NCBI GenBank assembly: GCA_965199975.1
Contig: OZ241340.1
Span: 2,728,001 to 2,792,000, forward strand
DNA from: JASLDZ01 sp965199975
Lineage (GTDB): Bacteria; Pseudomonadota; Alphaproteobacteria; Caulobacterales; Caulobacteraceae
Reading direction: 5' to 3'
Length of the DNA: 64,000 nt
The position numbers and the translations under genes were made by a program. Under the pieces are notes generated by a model. The model was not told where the DNA came from, made no database searches, and saw nothing but the letters and a program-made list of their open reading frames with translations. Of the stretch, positions 7,529 through 16,345 are shown piece after piece. How positions within the stretch are numbered: position 1 is the first letter of the stretch; every line of letters starts with the position of its first letter.

Positions 7529-9442
7529 TTGTCCAGCGCCGCCGCCCTAGCCCTCCTCGCCGCCCTACAGGGCGCCCCCGCCGCCGAGCCGGAAAGCGCG
7601 CCGCCTGCTCCGCCGATCGCAACCCCGCGCGACACGCCCTACCCCGGTGCCATGACGCTGGCCGTCGACATCACAGACACCGCGCACCGCATCTTCAACG
7701 TGCGCGAGACCATCCCGGTGGCCGGCCCCGGCCCCATGACGCTGCTGTATCCGCAGTGGCTGCCCGGCAACCACTCGCCCTCGGGCCCGATCGACAAGGT
7801 GGCGGGCCTGTTCATCACCGCCGGCGGCAAGGCGCTGGAGTGGGTGCGCGACCCCGTGCACGTCTATGCCTACCACGTGGACGTGCCGGCGGGCATCAGC
7901 GCGCTGGACGTGCGCTTCCAGTACCTGTCGCCGACGACCGGGAGCCAGGGGCGCATCACCGTCTCGCCCGACATGGCGAACCTGCAGTGGAACGCGGTGG
8001 TGCTCTACCCGGCCGGCTACTACAGCCGCCAGATTCCGGTCGACGCCAGCGTGAAGACCCCGCTGGGCTGGACGGTGTTCGGCGCGGTGGAGCCCACGGG
8101 CGCGCCGGCCGGCGGCGTGACCACCTTCAAGCGCACGACGCTCAACACGCTGGTCGACTCGCCGCTCCTGACCGGCCGCTACGCCAAGCGCATCGACCTC
8201 GACCCCGGCGCGGCGGTTCCAGTGCACCTCGACCTCGTCGCCGACGCGCCCAAGTACCTGGAGGTGACGCCCGAACAGTTGGAGGTTCACCGCAACTTGG
8301 TGCAGCAGGCCTACAAGCTCTACGGGTCACATCACTATGCGCACTACGACTTCTTGTTGATGCTTTCAGATGAGATCGGCGGCAACGGCCTGGAGCACCA
8401 CCAGTCCAGCGAGGACGGCGACGGCAAGACCTACTTCAGCGAGTGGGACAAGATGACCGGCGGGCGCGACCTCCTCGCCCACGAATACACCCACAGCTGG
8501 AACGGCAAGTTCCGCCGCGGGGCCGACCTGTGGACGCCCAACTACAACGTTCCCATGCGCGACAGCCTGCTGTGGGTCTACGAGGGCCAGACGCAGTACT
8601 GGGGCACGGTGTTGGCCGCCCGCTCCGGCCTGTGGACGCCCGAGGAGTACCGCGAGGAGCTGGCCATGACCGCCGCGGGCCTCGACGTGCGCCGCGGCCG
8701 CGCTTGGCGCGACCTGATCGACACCACCAACGAGCCCATCATCAGCCAGCGCCGCCCCGAGCCCTGGCGCGCCTGGCAGCGGCCGGAGGACTACTACACC
8801 GAGGGCCTCCTGGTGTGGCTCGACGCGGACACGCTGATCCGCGAGCAGACCCATGGCAAGAAGAGCCTCGACGACTTCGCCCATGCCTTCTTCGGCGTCG
8901 ACAACGGCAGCTTCGTAACCCACACCTACACCTTCGACGATGTTGTGCGCACGCTGAACGGCGTGACGCCCTACGACTGGGCGGGCTGGCTCAACGCCCG
9001 CCTCTACGGACATGCGGCGGGCGCGCCGCTCGGCGGGATCGACCGCGGCGGCTACCGCCTCGTCTACACCGACACACCGTCCAAGATGTGGAAGCAATCC
9101 GAAACGCGGCGGAAGGGGATCGACCTGACCTATTCGCTGGGCATGAGCGTGGCCAACAAGGACGCCACGATCACCGACGTTCTGTGGGACAGCCCAGCCT
9201 TCAAGGCAGGCTTGACCTCGGGCCAGAGCATCGTTGCAATCGACGGCCGCGCCTACGACGGCGATGACCTCAAGGATGCGGTTACCGCGGCCAAGTCATC
9301 GGGCGGCGTCGATCTGCTGGTCAAGCAAGGCGACCGCTATCGCAACGTCCGCATCGCCTACACGGGCGGCCTGCGCTACCCGCACCTGGACAAGACCGAC
9401 AAGGGCGACACCCTGGACAGGATCATCGCGGCGAAGAGGTAA
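7529..9442 (+). CDS. M61-family metallopeptidase with C-terminal PDZ domain
   Basis: A 637-residue exported zinc peptidase related to glycyl aminopeptidases of family M61. The zinc site is intact: HEYTHSWNGK has His318, Glu319 and His322, and the third ligand is Glu352 in WVYEGQTQYWG. An N-terminal beta-rich domain precedes it, and a PDZ domain lies at about residues 525-620 (LWDSPAFKAGLTSGQSIVAI). An in-frame stop at 7520-7522 means the frame must start at TTG 7529 or later. TTG gives a short signal peptide (ALALLAALQGAPAAE) and has GGAG about 11 bases upstream, so I use it. It probably degrades peptides in the periplasm, together with the M3 peptidase next door. Confidence 0.9.
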   Translation: MSSAAALALLAALQGAPAAEPESAPPAPPIATPRDTPYPGAMTLAVDITDTAHRIFNVRETIPVAGPGPMTLLYPQWLPGNHSPSGPIDKVAGLFITAGGKALEWVRDPVHVYAYHVDVPAGISALDVRFQYLSPTTGSQGRITVSPDMANLQWNAVVLYPAGYYSRQIPVDASVKTPLGWTVFGAVEPTGAPAGGVTTFKRTTLNTLVDSPLLTGRYAKRIDLDPGAAVPVHLDLVADAPKYLEVTPEQLEVHRNLVQQAYKLYGSHHYAHYDFLLMLSDEIGGNGLEHHQSSEDGDGKTYFSEWDKMTGGRDLLAHEYTHSWNGKFRRGADLWTPNYNVPMRDSLLWVYEGQTQYWGTVLAARSGLWTPEEYREELAMTAAGLDVRRGRAWRDLIDTTNEPIISQRRPEPWRAWQRPEDYYTEGLLVWLDADTLIREQTHGKKSLDDFAHAFFGVDNGSFVTHTYTFDDVVRTLNGVTPYDWAGWLNARLYGHAAGAPLGGIDRGGYRLVYTDTPSKMWKQSETRRKGIDLTYSLGMSVANKDATITDVLWDSPAFKAGLTSGQSIVAIDGRAYDGDDLKDAVTAAKSSGGVDLLVKQGDRYRNVRIAYTGGLRYPHLDKTDKGDTLDRIIAAKR

Positions 9443-9450
9443 GTCCTACA

Positions 9451-9565
9451 CCGAGGTTCCGGGCGAATGCCGGGATCCAGATACAAACACCTTGGGCGGT
9501 GTCAGCGTCCATAGACCCGACTTCCGCGTCTTCATCTGGACCCCGGCATTCGCCGGGGACCTCGG
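9451..9565. repeat. REP/MITE-like inverted repeat pair
   Basis: Two 32-bp arms in inverted orientation, 9451-9482 and 9534-9565, match at 29 of 32 positions and are separated by 51 bp. Each arm contains the core CCCGGCATTCGCCGGG or a close variant, a pattern often seen in dispersed extragenic repeats of GC-rich alphaproteobacteria (recalled, not searched). It fills the gap between the convergent M61 and M3 peptidase genes and could also end transcription from both sides. Confidence 0.7.
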
Positions 9566-9581
9566 GATGACTAGGTCTTTC

Positions 9582-11795
9582 TCAGTGTGAAGCGGTGGCG
9601 ACGGGGAAGCCGTGGTCCCGCAGGAGGGCGTCGGCGGTGGCGTCGCGGCCGCGGAAGGTGCGGTAGGCGACCGCCGGGTCGACCGTGTTGCCTACCTGCA
9701 GGATGTCGTCGTGGAAGTGTTTGGCGGTGGCCGGGTCGTAGGCGTTCCCGGTCTGCGTGAAGGCCTCGTAGGCGTCGTGGTCCAAGACTTCGGCCCAAAG
9801 GTATCCGTAGTACCCCGCGGCGTAGCCTTCACCCGCGAAGACGTGGCCGAACTGCGGGATGCGGTGGCGCATGACGATCTCGCTGGGCATGCCCAGCTCG
9901 GCGAGGGTGGTCTTCTCGAAGGCGTGCGGCTCCACCGGCGTCGAGCCCGCCAAATGCATCTTCATGTCGACGAGTGCGCTGGCCTGCGCCTCGACCGTCT
10001 GGAAACCCTGGTTGAAGGTGTGGGCGCGGCGGATCTTGGCCACGAGCTCGGCCGGCATCGGCTGGCCCTTGTCATTGACCAGGATCTTCAGCACCTCCGG
10101 CGTCAGGAAATAGTTCTCGTTGAACTGCGAGGGAAACTCGACATAGTCGCGCGCCACGTTGGTGCCCGACAGCGTGGGGTAGGTCACGTTGGAATTCAGC
10201 CCGTGCAGCGCGTGGCCGAACTCGTGGAACATGGTCTTGGCGTCATCGAATGAGATGGTGATGGGCTCGCCCGCCTTGCCGCGCACGAAATTGGCGTTGT
10301 TGCTGACGATGGTGGTCTGGCCGCCATCCATCTTATACTGCTCGCGGTAGGCGTTCATCCAGGCGCCGGAGTTCTTGCCGGGCCGGGCGTAGGGATCGAA
10401 GTACCACAGGCCGACGCGCTTGCCGGCGCGGTCCTTCACCTCGTAGACGCTCATTTGCGGGTCGAACACCGGGATGCCGGACAGCTTGGTGAAGCTCAGG
10501 CCATACATGCGGCCGGCGGCGTAGAACATCGCCTCGCGCACATGCTCCAGCTGCAGGTAGGGCTTCACTTCGTTGAGGTCGAGGTCGTACTTCGCCTTAC
10601 GCAGCTTCTCGGCATAATACCGATAGTCCCACGGCTGGATCTTGAACCCGCCCCCATTCTCAGACTTGGGTTCCTTGTCGACGATCACCTGCATGTCGGC
10701 CACGTCGCGGCGCACCTGCGCCTTGGCGGGCGTCCATACCGACATCATAAGCGCCATGGCGCGGTCGGGCGTCTTGGCCATGGCGTCGGCCAGGTGCCAA
10801 TGGGCGTAGGTCGGATAGCCCAGGAGCTGCGCCTTCTGCGCGCGCAGGGCCAGGATGCGGGTGACGATGGGGTTGTTGTCATGCGCCCCCGGGTGGTCGC
10901 CGCGGGTGGTCCACATCTCGAAGCCCTGCTGGCGCAGCGCACGGTCCGAGGAATAGGTGAGGAAGGGCTCCATCGAGGAGCGGGTGTTGGCGATCACCCA
11001 GGCGCCCGCCTTGCCGCGTCGTTGGGCCTCGCCCGCCGCCGCGTCGATCTGGCTCTGCGGCAGGCCGGCGAGTTGCGCCTTGTCGGTGATGACGAGCGCA
11101 TAGGTCTCCTCGTCGGAGAGCTCGTTCTGGCTGAAGCTGGTGTAGAGGCCCGCCAGCTCTTGGTTGATCTTGGAAAGCTGCGCCTTCTGCTGTGGCGCGA
11201 GCTTGGCGCCGCCTTCAGCGAAATCGGTCCAGATGCGCCACACCAGGCGGTCCTGCTCGGGGGTGAGGTTAAGCTTGGCGCGGCTCTGGTAGATGGCGTC
11301 GATGCGCGCGAACAGCCTGGCGTTCTGGGTGGTCTCGTCCTGGAAGGCGGCGAGCTTGGGAGACATGCGCTGGTCGATGGCCTGCACGTCGGGCGTGTTC
11401 AGGTTGGAGGTCCAGATTCCGTAGATCACCCCCACGCGGCCGAAGGTGCGCCCGCTGCGCTCCATGGCCAGCACGGTGTTGTCGAAGGTGGGCGGCGCGG
11501 GATTGTCGGCGATGGCGTCGACCTCGCGGCGGTCCTGCGCCATCGCCGCGTTCAGCGCCGGCTCGAAATCGGCGACGCGCACCTTGTCGAAGGCCGGCAC
11601 GCCGCCGTAGGGGCCCGTCCAGGCGGCGAGCAGCGGATTGGCCGAGGCCAAGGCCGCGTCGGCGCGCGTGCCGGTGACGCCTGCGCCACCCGAAGCGGGG
11701 GCCGCGCCCGCGGTCTGCCCAGCGCCCACGATCTGCGCCGTCGAAGCGCCGGTCATGGCCGCGCAAGCCGCGCCGGCCAACAGAAATGCTCGCAT
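9582..11795 (-). CDS. dcp: M3-family dipeptidyl carboxypeptidase (Dcp-like)
   Basis: A 737-residue zinc peptidase of the thimet oligopeptidase family, which removes C-terminal dipeptides or cuts short oligopeptides. The signature HEFGHALHGL places zinc ligands at His524 and His528, catalytic Glu525, and the third ligand at Glu553 (YVEFPSQF). A signal peptide of about 20 residues (MRAFLLAGAACAAMTGASTAQ) predicts export, unlike cytoplasmic E. coli Dcp, followed by a Gly/Ala-rich linker. Length suits Dcp. It converges with the M61 peptidase and diverges from the OPT transporter, so the three may form a peptide-use neighbourhood. Choice between Dcp and another M3 subfamily rests on overall resemblance. 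Confidence 0.93.
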   Translation of the reverse strand: MRAFLLAGAACAAMTGASTAQIVGAGQTAGAAPASGGAGVTGTRADAALASANPLLAAWTGPYGGVPAFDKVRVADFEPALNAAMAQDRREVDAIADNPAPPTFDNTVLAMERSGRTFGRVGVIYGIWTSNLNTPDVQAIDQRMSPKLAAFQDETTQNARLFARIDAIYQSRAKLNLTPEQDRLVWRIWTDFAEGGAKLAPQQKAQLSKINQELAGLYTSFSQNELSDEETYALVITDKAQLAGLPQSQIDAAAGEAQRRGKAGAWVIANTRSSMEPFLTYSSDRALRQQGFEMWTTRGDHPGAHDNNPIVTRILALRAQKAQLLGYPTYAHWHLADAMAKTPDRAMALMMSVWTPAKAQVRRDVADMQVIVDKEPKSENGGGFKIQPWDYRYYAEKLRKAKYDLDLNEVKPYLQLEHVREAMFYAAGRMYGLSFTKLSGIPVFDPQMSVYEVKDRAGKRVGLWYFDPYARPGKNSGAWMNAYREQYKMDGGQTTIVSNNANFVRGKAGEPITISFDDAKTMFHEFGHALHGLNSNVTYPTLSGTNVARDYVEFPSQFNENYFLTPEVLKILVNDKGQPMPAELVAKIRRAHTFNQGFQTVEAQASALVDMKMHLAGSTPVEPHAFEKTTLAELGMPSEIVMRHRIPQFGHVFAGEGYAAGYYGYLWAEVLDHDAYEAFTQTGNAYDPATAKHFHDDILQVGNTVDPAVAYRTFRGRDATADALLRDHGFPVATASH

Positions 11796-11954
11796 TGCGT
11801 CCTCGCCCAGATCATTCGACCGCCTCCTTAGCGGGCGCTGACGACCGCGTCACATGACAGCCGCGTAATGGCCGCGCGGCGCCATGCGCTTTGACCGCCG
11901 CCGCGCGGGCCGCTAGCCGTGGAGCGCGGCGAACCGCGGGGCGAGGGACAGACC

Positions 11955-13982
11955 ATGGCGGCAGAGCGCGACGGGCGCGTCGAACTCACCCTGCGGGGCC
12001 TCGTGCTCGGCGGGCTGATCACCACCGTCTTCACCGCCGCCAACGTGTTCTTCGGCCTCAAGGCGGGGCTGACCTTCGCCTCCTCGATCCCGGCCACGGT
12101 GATCTCCATGGCGGTGCTGAAGAGTTTCAAGAACGCCACCATCCAGGAAAACAACATCGTGCAGACGGTGGCCTCGGCCGCCGGCACGCTCTCGTCCATC
12201 ATCTTCGTGCTGCCGGGCCTGGTCATGGTCGGCTGGTGGACGGGCTTCCCATTCTGGGCCTCGTTCGGCATCTGCGCGCTCGGCGGCATCCTGGGCGTGA
12301 TGTACTCGATCCCGCTGCGCCGGGCGCTCGTGACCGACAGCGACCTGCCCTACCCCGAGGGCGTAGCCTGCGCCGAGGTGCTCAAGGTGGGCGCCGGCGC
12401 CAAGGGCGAGAACCCCGCGGCAGAGGCGGAGAGCAAGGCGGGGCTACTCACCGTGCTTTGGGGCTCGCTGGCCTCGGCGGGCTTCGCGCTGGTGGTGGCG
12501 ACCAAGCTGTTCGCCGGAAACATCGCCCACACCTTCCGTCTAGGCGCGGGCTCGGCCGGCACGGGCGTCAACCTTGGGCTCTCGCTGGCGCTGCTCGGCG
12601 TGGGCCACCTGGTGGGCCTGTGGGTAGGCGTGGCCATGTTCATCGGCGTGCTGATCGCCTGGCTTGGTGCGGTGCCCTACCTGACCTCGCTGCACAGCGT
12701 GCCCGCCGGAAGCTTCGCCACCTTCGTCAACGGCGTGTTCCGCTCGGAGGCGCGGCTGGTGGGGGCGGGCGTGATCGGCATCGCCGCCATCTGGACACTG
12801 GCCAAGCTCGTGGGCCCCATCGTGAACGGGCTGCGCGGCGCCGTGGCCGCCCAGCGCGCCCGCACCGCCGGCGACGGCGCCAGCCTGCCGCTGACCGAGC
12901 GCGACATGCCCATCGGCATCGTGACGCTGATCGGCCTGGCCTGCCTCGTCCCCATCGGCTGGCAGCTGGCCGACTTCGCCAACCACGCGGCGCTGGGGAA
13001 CCTGACCATCCCGCTGGTGCTGAGCGGCGTGCTCTTCATCGTCATCATGGGGTTCCTGGTCTCGGCGGTGTGCGGCTACATGGCGGGCCTGATCGGCTCG
13101 TCGAACTCGCCGCTGTCCGGGGTGGGGATCCTCGCCACCGTCGCCGCCTCGCTGCTCTTGGTGGTGGGCTTCAAGGCGGCGGCCGGGCCCGACTCGGGCA
13201 AGGCGCTGATCGCCTTCACGCTGTTCCTGGTGAGCTTCGTGTTCAACGTGGCGTCCATCGCCAACAACAACCTGCAGGACCTCAAGACCGGCCAGTTGGT
13301 GGAGGCCACGCCCTGGAAGCAGCAGGCGGCGTTGCTGGTCGGCGTGCTGGTGGGCGCCGCGGTGATCCCGCCGGTGCTGAACGTGCTGTCCAAGGCCTAC
13401 GGCTTCGTGGGCGCGCCAGGCGCCGGCCCCGATGCACTGGCCGCGCCACAAGCGGGATTGATGAGCGCGCTGGCTCGCGGCGTGATCACTGGCGACCTGC
13501 GTTGGGACCTGATCGGCGCGGGCGCCGGCATCGGCGTGGTCATCATCCTGGTCGACGAATTGCTCGGTCGCGCCCGCCTGCCGAGGCTCGCGCCGCTGGC
13601 CGTGGGTCTGGGCGTCTACCTGCCGCAAGACGTGACGCTGATGATCTGCGTCGGCGCCGTGCTCGGCTGGGCCTTCGACCGCGCCGCCGACAAGCGCGGG
13701 CATGCCGCCGGCGACCCCATGAAGCGCATGGGCGTGCTGATGGCCTCGGGCCTGATCGTCGGCGAGAGCCTGGTCGGCGTAGTGATCGCCGCGGTGGTGG
13801 CCGCCACGGGCAGGGGTTCGCCGCTGGGGGTGGTCGGCGACAGCTTCGAGGGCGCGAGCGAGTGGCTGGGCCTCGCCGGCTTCGCGGCATTAACGGCGGT
13901 GCTCTACGTCTGGGTAGCCCGCCTCTCGCGCGGTCTCAAGCCCACGCTCGACATCGAGGTCCCGGTCGCCGGCGAGCGCTGA
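11955..13982 (+). CDS. OPT-family oligopeptide transporter
   Basis: A 675-residue polytopic inner-membrane protein of the bacterial OPT family, which imports peptides or metal-peptide complexes. The N-terminal helices contain TLRGLVLGGLITTVFTAANV and FFGLKAGLTFASSIPATVIS, the classic OPT start, followed by ENNIVQTVASAAGTLSS. About 14-16 hydrophobic segments are evident. ATG at 11955 has GAGGGA seven bases upstream and is preferred over a GTG at 11919. It is divergent from the M3 peptidase, fitting a role in uptake of the peptides such enzymes release (inference). It converges with dps, with a hairpin between them. Confidence 0.93.
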   Translation: MAAERDGRVELTLRGLVLGGLITTVFTAANVFFGLKAGLTFASSIPATVISMAVLKSFKNATIQENNIVQTVASAAGTLSSIIFVLPGLVMVGWWTGFPFWASFGICALGGILGVMYSIPLRRALVTDSDLPYPEGVACAEVLKVGAGAKGENPAAEAESKAGLLTVLWGSLASAGFALVVATKLFAGNIAHTFRLGAGSAGTGVNLGLSLALLGVGHLVGLWVGVAMFIGVLIAWLGAVPYLTSLHSVPAGSFATFVNGVFRSEARLVGAGVIGIAAIWTLAKLVGPIVNGLRGAVAAQRARTAGDGASLPLTERDMPIGIVTLIGLACLVPIGWQLADFANHAALGNLTIPLVLSGVLFIVIMGFLVSAVCGYMAGLIGSSNSPLSGVGILATVAASLLLVVGFKAAAGPDSGKALIAFTLFLVSFVFNVASIANNNLQDLKTGQLVEATPWKQQAALLVGVLVGAAVIPPVLNVLSKAYGFVGAPGAGPDALAAPQAGLMSALARGVITGDLRWDLIGAGAGIGVVIILVDELLGRARLPRLAPLAVGLGVYLPQDVTLMICVGAVLGWAFDRAADKRGHAAGDPMKRMGVLMASGLIVGESLVGVVIAAVVAATGRGSPLGVVGDSFEGASEWLGLAGFAALTAVLYVWVARLSRGLKPTLDIEVPVAGER

Positions 13983-14006
13983 CCGGGAAACGGCCCGCAG
14001 GGCGCC

Positions 14007-14036
14007 TGCGAGCCGTTGGATACAGCGCGGCTCGCA
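14007..14036. terminator. Bidirectional hairpin between OPT gene and dps
   Basis: A perfect 9-bp stem (TGCGAGCCG at 14007-14015 with CGGCTCGCA at 14028-14036) and a 12-base loop fill the short gap between the two convergent genes. There is no T-tract on either side, so termination may be imperfect or factor-dependent. Confidence 0.5.
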
Positions 14037-14039
14037 AGC

Positions 14040-14645
14040 CTACGGGCGCCGCGGCTGGTTACCCGCCTCGGCGCTGGTCTCGGGCAGCAGCGGACCGGGC
14101 GCCAGATGCTCGGCCAGAAACCACACCTGCGGCTCATGGGTGCGGATCAGGTCGGAGACGATCAGGTCGTTGGTGCCGTCGTCGCCATAGTCCGCCGCCT
14201 CCTTGGCGGCCTCGCGCATGTAGGCCAGGCACTTCCTGTGCGCTTCCAGCAGGCGGCTGAGGTTGGAGGGCACGTCCTCGCGCCCCTTGGGCGGGCGTTG
14301 CAGGCTGGTGGCCTCGGCCACGTCCCAAGGGGTCGCGTAGGAGATGCCGCCCAGCGACATGATCCGCTCTGCGATCTTGTCCACAGCCGCGGCCTGCGCC
14401 TCGTAGTGCGTGTCGAGCAAAAGGTGCAGCTGATAGAAGGTGGCGCCCGAGATCTGCCAGTGCGCCTTCTTGTAGAGATCGCGCAATGTCATGGTGTCGG
14501 CGAGAATTTGATTGAGCGCGCCGATCGAGCGCTTGCGGGCGTTCTCGGCCAACGCCAACGGTAGATTTTTGATCGTGTCGAACTCTTGGATCACCCGCCA
14601 GTCGGTGTGGTACTGCGGCTGAGCTTCGTCGACGTCCTTGGCCAT
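14040..14645 (-). CDS. dps: Dps-like ferritin (DNA-binding protein from starved cells)
   Basis: A 201-residue four-helix ferritin-like protein that stores iron using peroxide and protects DNA. The intersubunit ferroxidase signature is intact: KKAHWQISGATFYQLHLLLD supplies the His and Asp, and THYEAQAAAVDKIAERI continues the helix to the Asp/Glu ligands. The ATG at 14645 has GGGAG about ten bases upstream. A longer frame extends further upstream but overlaps selO and lacks a ribosome-binding site. The C-terminal tail is proline- and arginine-rich. It lies 61 bp downstream of selO on the same strand, and both are oxidative-stress genes, so co-transcription is plausible. Confidence 0.92.
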   Translation of the reverse strand: MAKDVDEAQPQYHTDWRVIQEFDTIKNLPLALAENARKRSIGALNQILADTMTLRDLYKKAHWQISGATFYQLHLLLDTHYEAQAAAVDKIAERIMSLGGISYATPWDVAEATSLQRPPKGREDVPSNLSRLLEAHRKCLAYMREAAKEAADYGDDGTNDLIVSDLIRTHEPQVWFLAEHLAPGPLLPETSAEAGNQPRRP

Positions 14646-14706
14646 GGCGGGGCTCCCGATAGCGGTGCGGCCGCGCGAGGGCCGCGTGAAGGTCGCGCCC
14701 AGAACG

Positions 14707-16215
14707 TCAGCCTGCCGCCGCCGTTCCTGCCAGGGCGTAGGCGTGGCGCACCGCTTCGATCCGCGCGAGCTTGGCGTGGAACGGCGCCCAGTCGTCTCGC
14801 TCGGCGATAGCGGACCATATCGCCTCGATCTCGTCGTAAAGCAGCTCTTCGGGCTCCTTGCGCGTGAACACCGTTTCGTCCAGGCGCACGCCGGCGCGCG
14901 GCGCATAGCCGCGCAGGGCGGCGCGGAAGGCCTGGCCGGCGTCGCTGGCGTAGAGGCCCGCGCGTGGTCCGCCGAGCGCGCGCGCCTGCGACGCCTCGCC
15001 TCCGAACCAGTCGAAGAAGACGGGCTCCCACCGAAGACCCGGCGCACCCTCGGCGAGGAGGCGCAACGTCGCCTGCGCCAGCACGCGGTCGTCCTCGCCG
15101 CGCGTGGCGACGCCCAGGCGCGCGACCAGCGCGTCGGCGAAGGCGGCGCGATAGGCGGGCTCGAAGCCGGTCACCGCCTCCAGGAACGGCGCCTGGTCGT
15201 CGGCGAGCAGCACGAGGCACGCGGCCAGCTGCTGCAGGTTCCAGAACACCGCCTCGGCCTGGCGGCCAAAGGCGTAGAGCCCCGTCTGGTCGAAGTAGGC
15301 GGCGGTGAAGTCGGGGTCGCTGTAGGGCAGGAAGCGGTAGGGACCGTAGTCGAAGCTCTCGCCGGTGATGTTCATGTTGTCGGTGTTGAGCACGCCGTGC
15401 ACGAAGCCCGCGGCCATCCACGCCGCGGCCAGCCGCGCCGCGCGCGCCACCACGGCCTGCAGCAGCGCCGCCGCGCGTGCGGCGCCCATGAAGGCCGTGA
15501 GCTCGGGATAGTAGAGCTCGACCACGTGATCGACGAGCTGCGCCAGGAGGTCGGTGCGGCCGAAATAGGCGTGGCGCTGGAAGGTCCCGAAGCGGATGTG
15601 GCTCCACGAGAGGCGCGTCAGCACCGCCGAGCGGGTGGGCGAGGGCTCGTCGCCGCGCACCAGCTTTTCGCCCGTCTCCACCAGCGCCAGCGTCTTGGAG
15701 GTGGGCACGCCCAGCGCTTCCAGCATGGCGGTGGCCAGCGCCTCGCGCACGCCGCCCTTGAGCGTCAGCCGCCCATCGCCGGCGCGCGACCAGGGCGTGG
15801 TCCCCGAACCCTTGGTCCCCAGGTCGAGCAGGCGCCCGTCGGAGGCGCGGATCTGCGCGTAGAGGAAGCCGCGCCCGTCGCCGAGGTCGGGGTTGTAGCT
15901 GCGGAACTGGTGGCCGTGATAGCGCATGGCCAGCGGCGGCCCCTGGCCGGCCAACCCCGAGAAGCGCCCGAAGGCCTCCACCGCCTCGGCGTCGCTGAGG
16001 GTGTCGAGCCCCACCGTCGCGGCGTTCCGGCGATCGAACAGCCGCAGCTCCTGCCTGGGGAAGGCCGCCGCGCGCACCGGATCTGCGAAGTCGGGACCGA
16101 GGGCGGCGAAGCGCGGTTCGGCGAGGTAGGCGGGCGACACGGGCATGGCGTGCAAGTGGCCGCCCTGCGTCGCCGCGGCAAGCAAGTCACGCTTTGACGA
16201 GAACGCGAATTCCAC
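14707..16215 (-). CDS. selO: Protein adenylyltransferase SelO (YdiU/UPF0061)
   Basis: A 502-residue pseudokinase-fold enzyme that transfers AMP from ATP onto Ser, Thr or Tyr of target proteins under redox stress. Family signatures run in order: MRYHGHQFRSYNPDLGDGRG, then GTKGSGTTPWSRAGDGR (nucleotide site), RLSWSHIRFGTFQ, and GVLNTDNMNITGESFDYGPY. The C-terminus ends in GTAAAG with no Cys or Sec, whereas some SelO proteins end in a Cys/Sec motif. The start is GTG at 16215. It is divergent from the TonB-dependent receptor. Length is typical for the bacterial family (about 480-500). Confidence 0.94.
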   Translation of the reverse strand: MEFAFSSKRDLLAAATQGGHLHAMPVSPAYLAEPRFAALGPDFADPVRAAAFPRQELRLFDRRNAATVGLDTLSDAEAVEAFGRFSGLAGQGPPLAMRYHGHQFRSYNPDLGDGRGFLYAQIRASDGRLLDLGTKGSGTTPWSRAGDGRLTLKGGVREALATAMLEALGVPTSKTLALVETGEKLVRGDEPSPTRSAVLTRLSWSHIRFGTFQRHAYFGRTDLLAQLVDHVVELYYPELTAFMGAARAAALLQAVVARAARLAAAWMAAGFVHGVLNTDNMNITGESFDYGPYRFLPYSDPDFTAAYFDQTGLYAFGRQAEAVFWNLQQLAACLVLLADDQAPFLEAVTGFEPAYRAAFADALVARLGVATRGEDDRVLAQATLRLLAEGAPGLRWEPVFFDWFGGEASQARALGGPRAGLYASDAGQAFRAALRGYAPRAGVRLDETVFTRKEPEELLYDEIEAIWSAIAERDDWAPFHAKLARIEAVRHAYALAGTAAAG

Positions 16216-16345
16216 CCTTCCCCTGCGTCACTATCGCCATGCGCGGGGCTGGACGCGCGAGAGTGAACGTCGCTAACCTATCCTCAAGTTCGAGCGGCCA
16301 AGCTCGGCGTCGGAACTCGCGGCCACGCCGCCTGGGGGAAACAAC

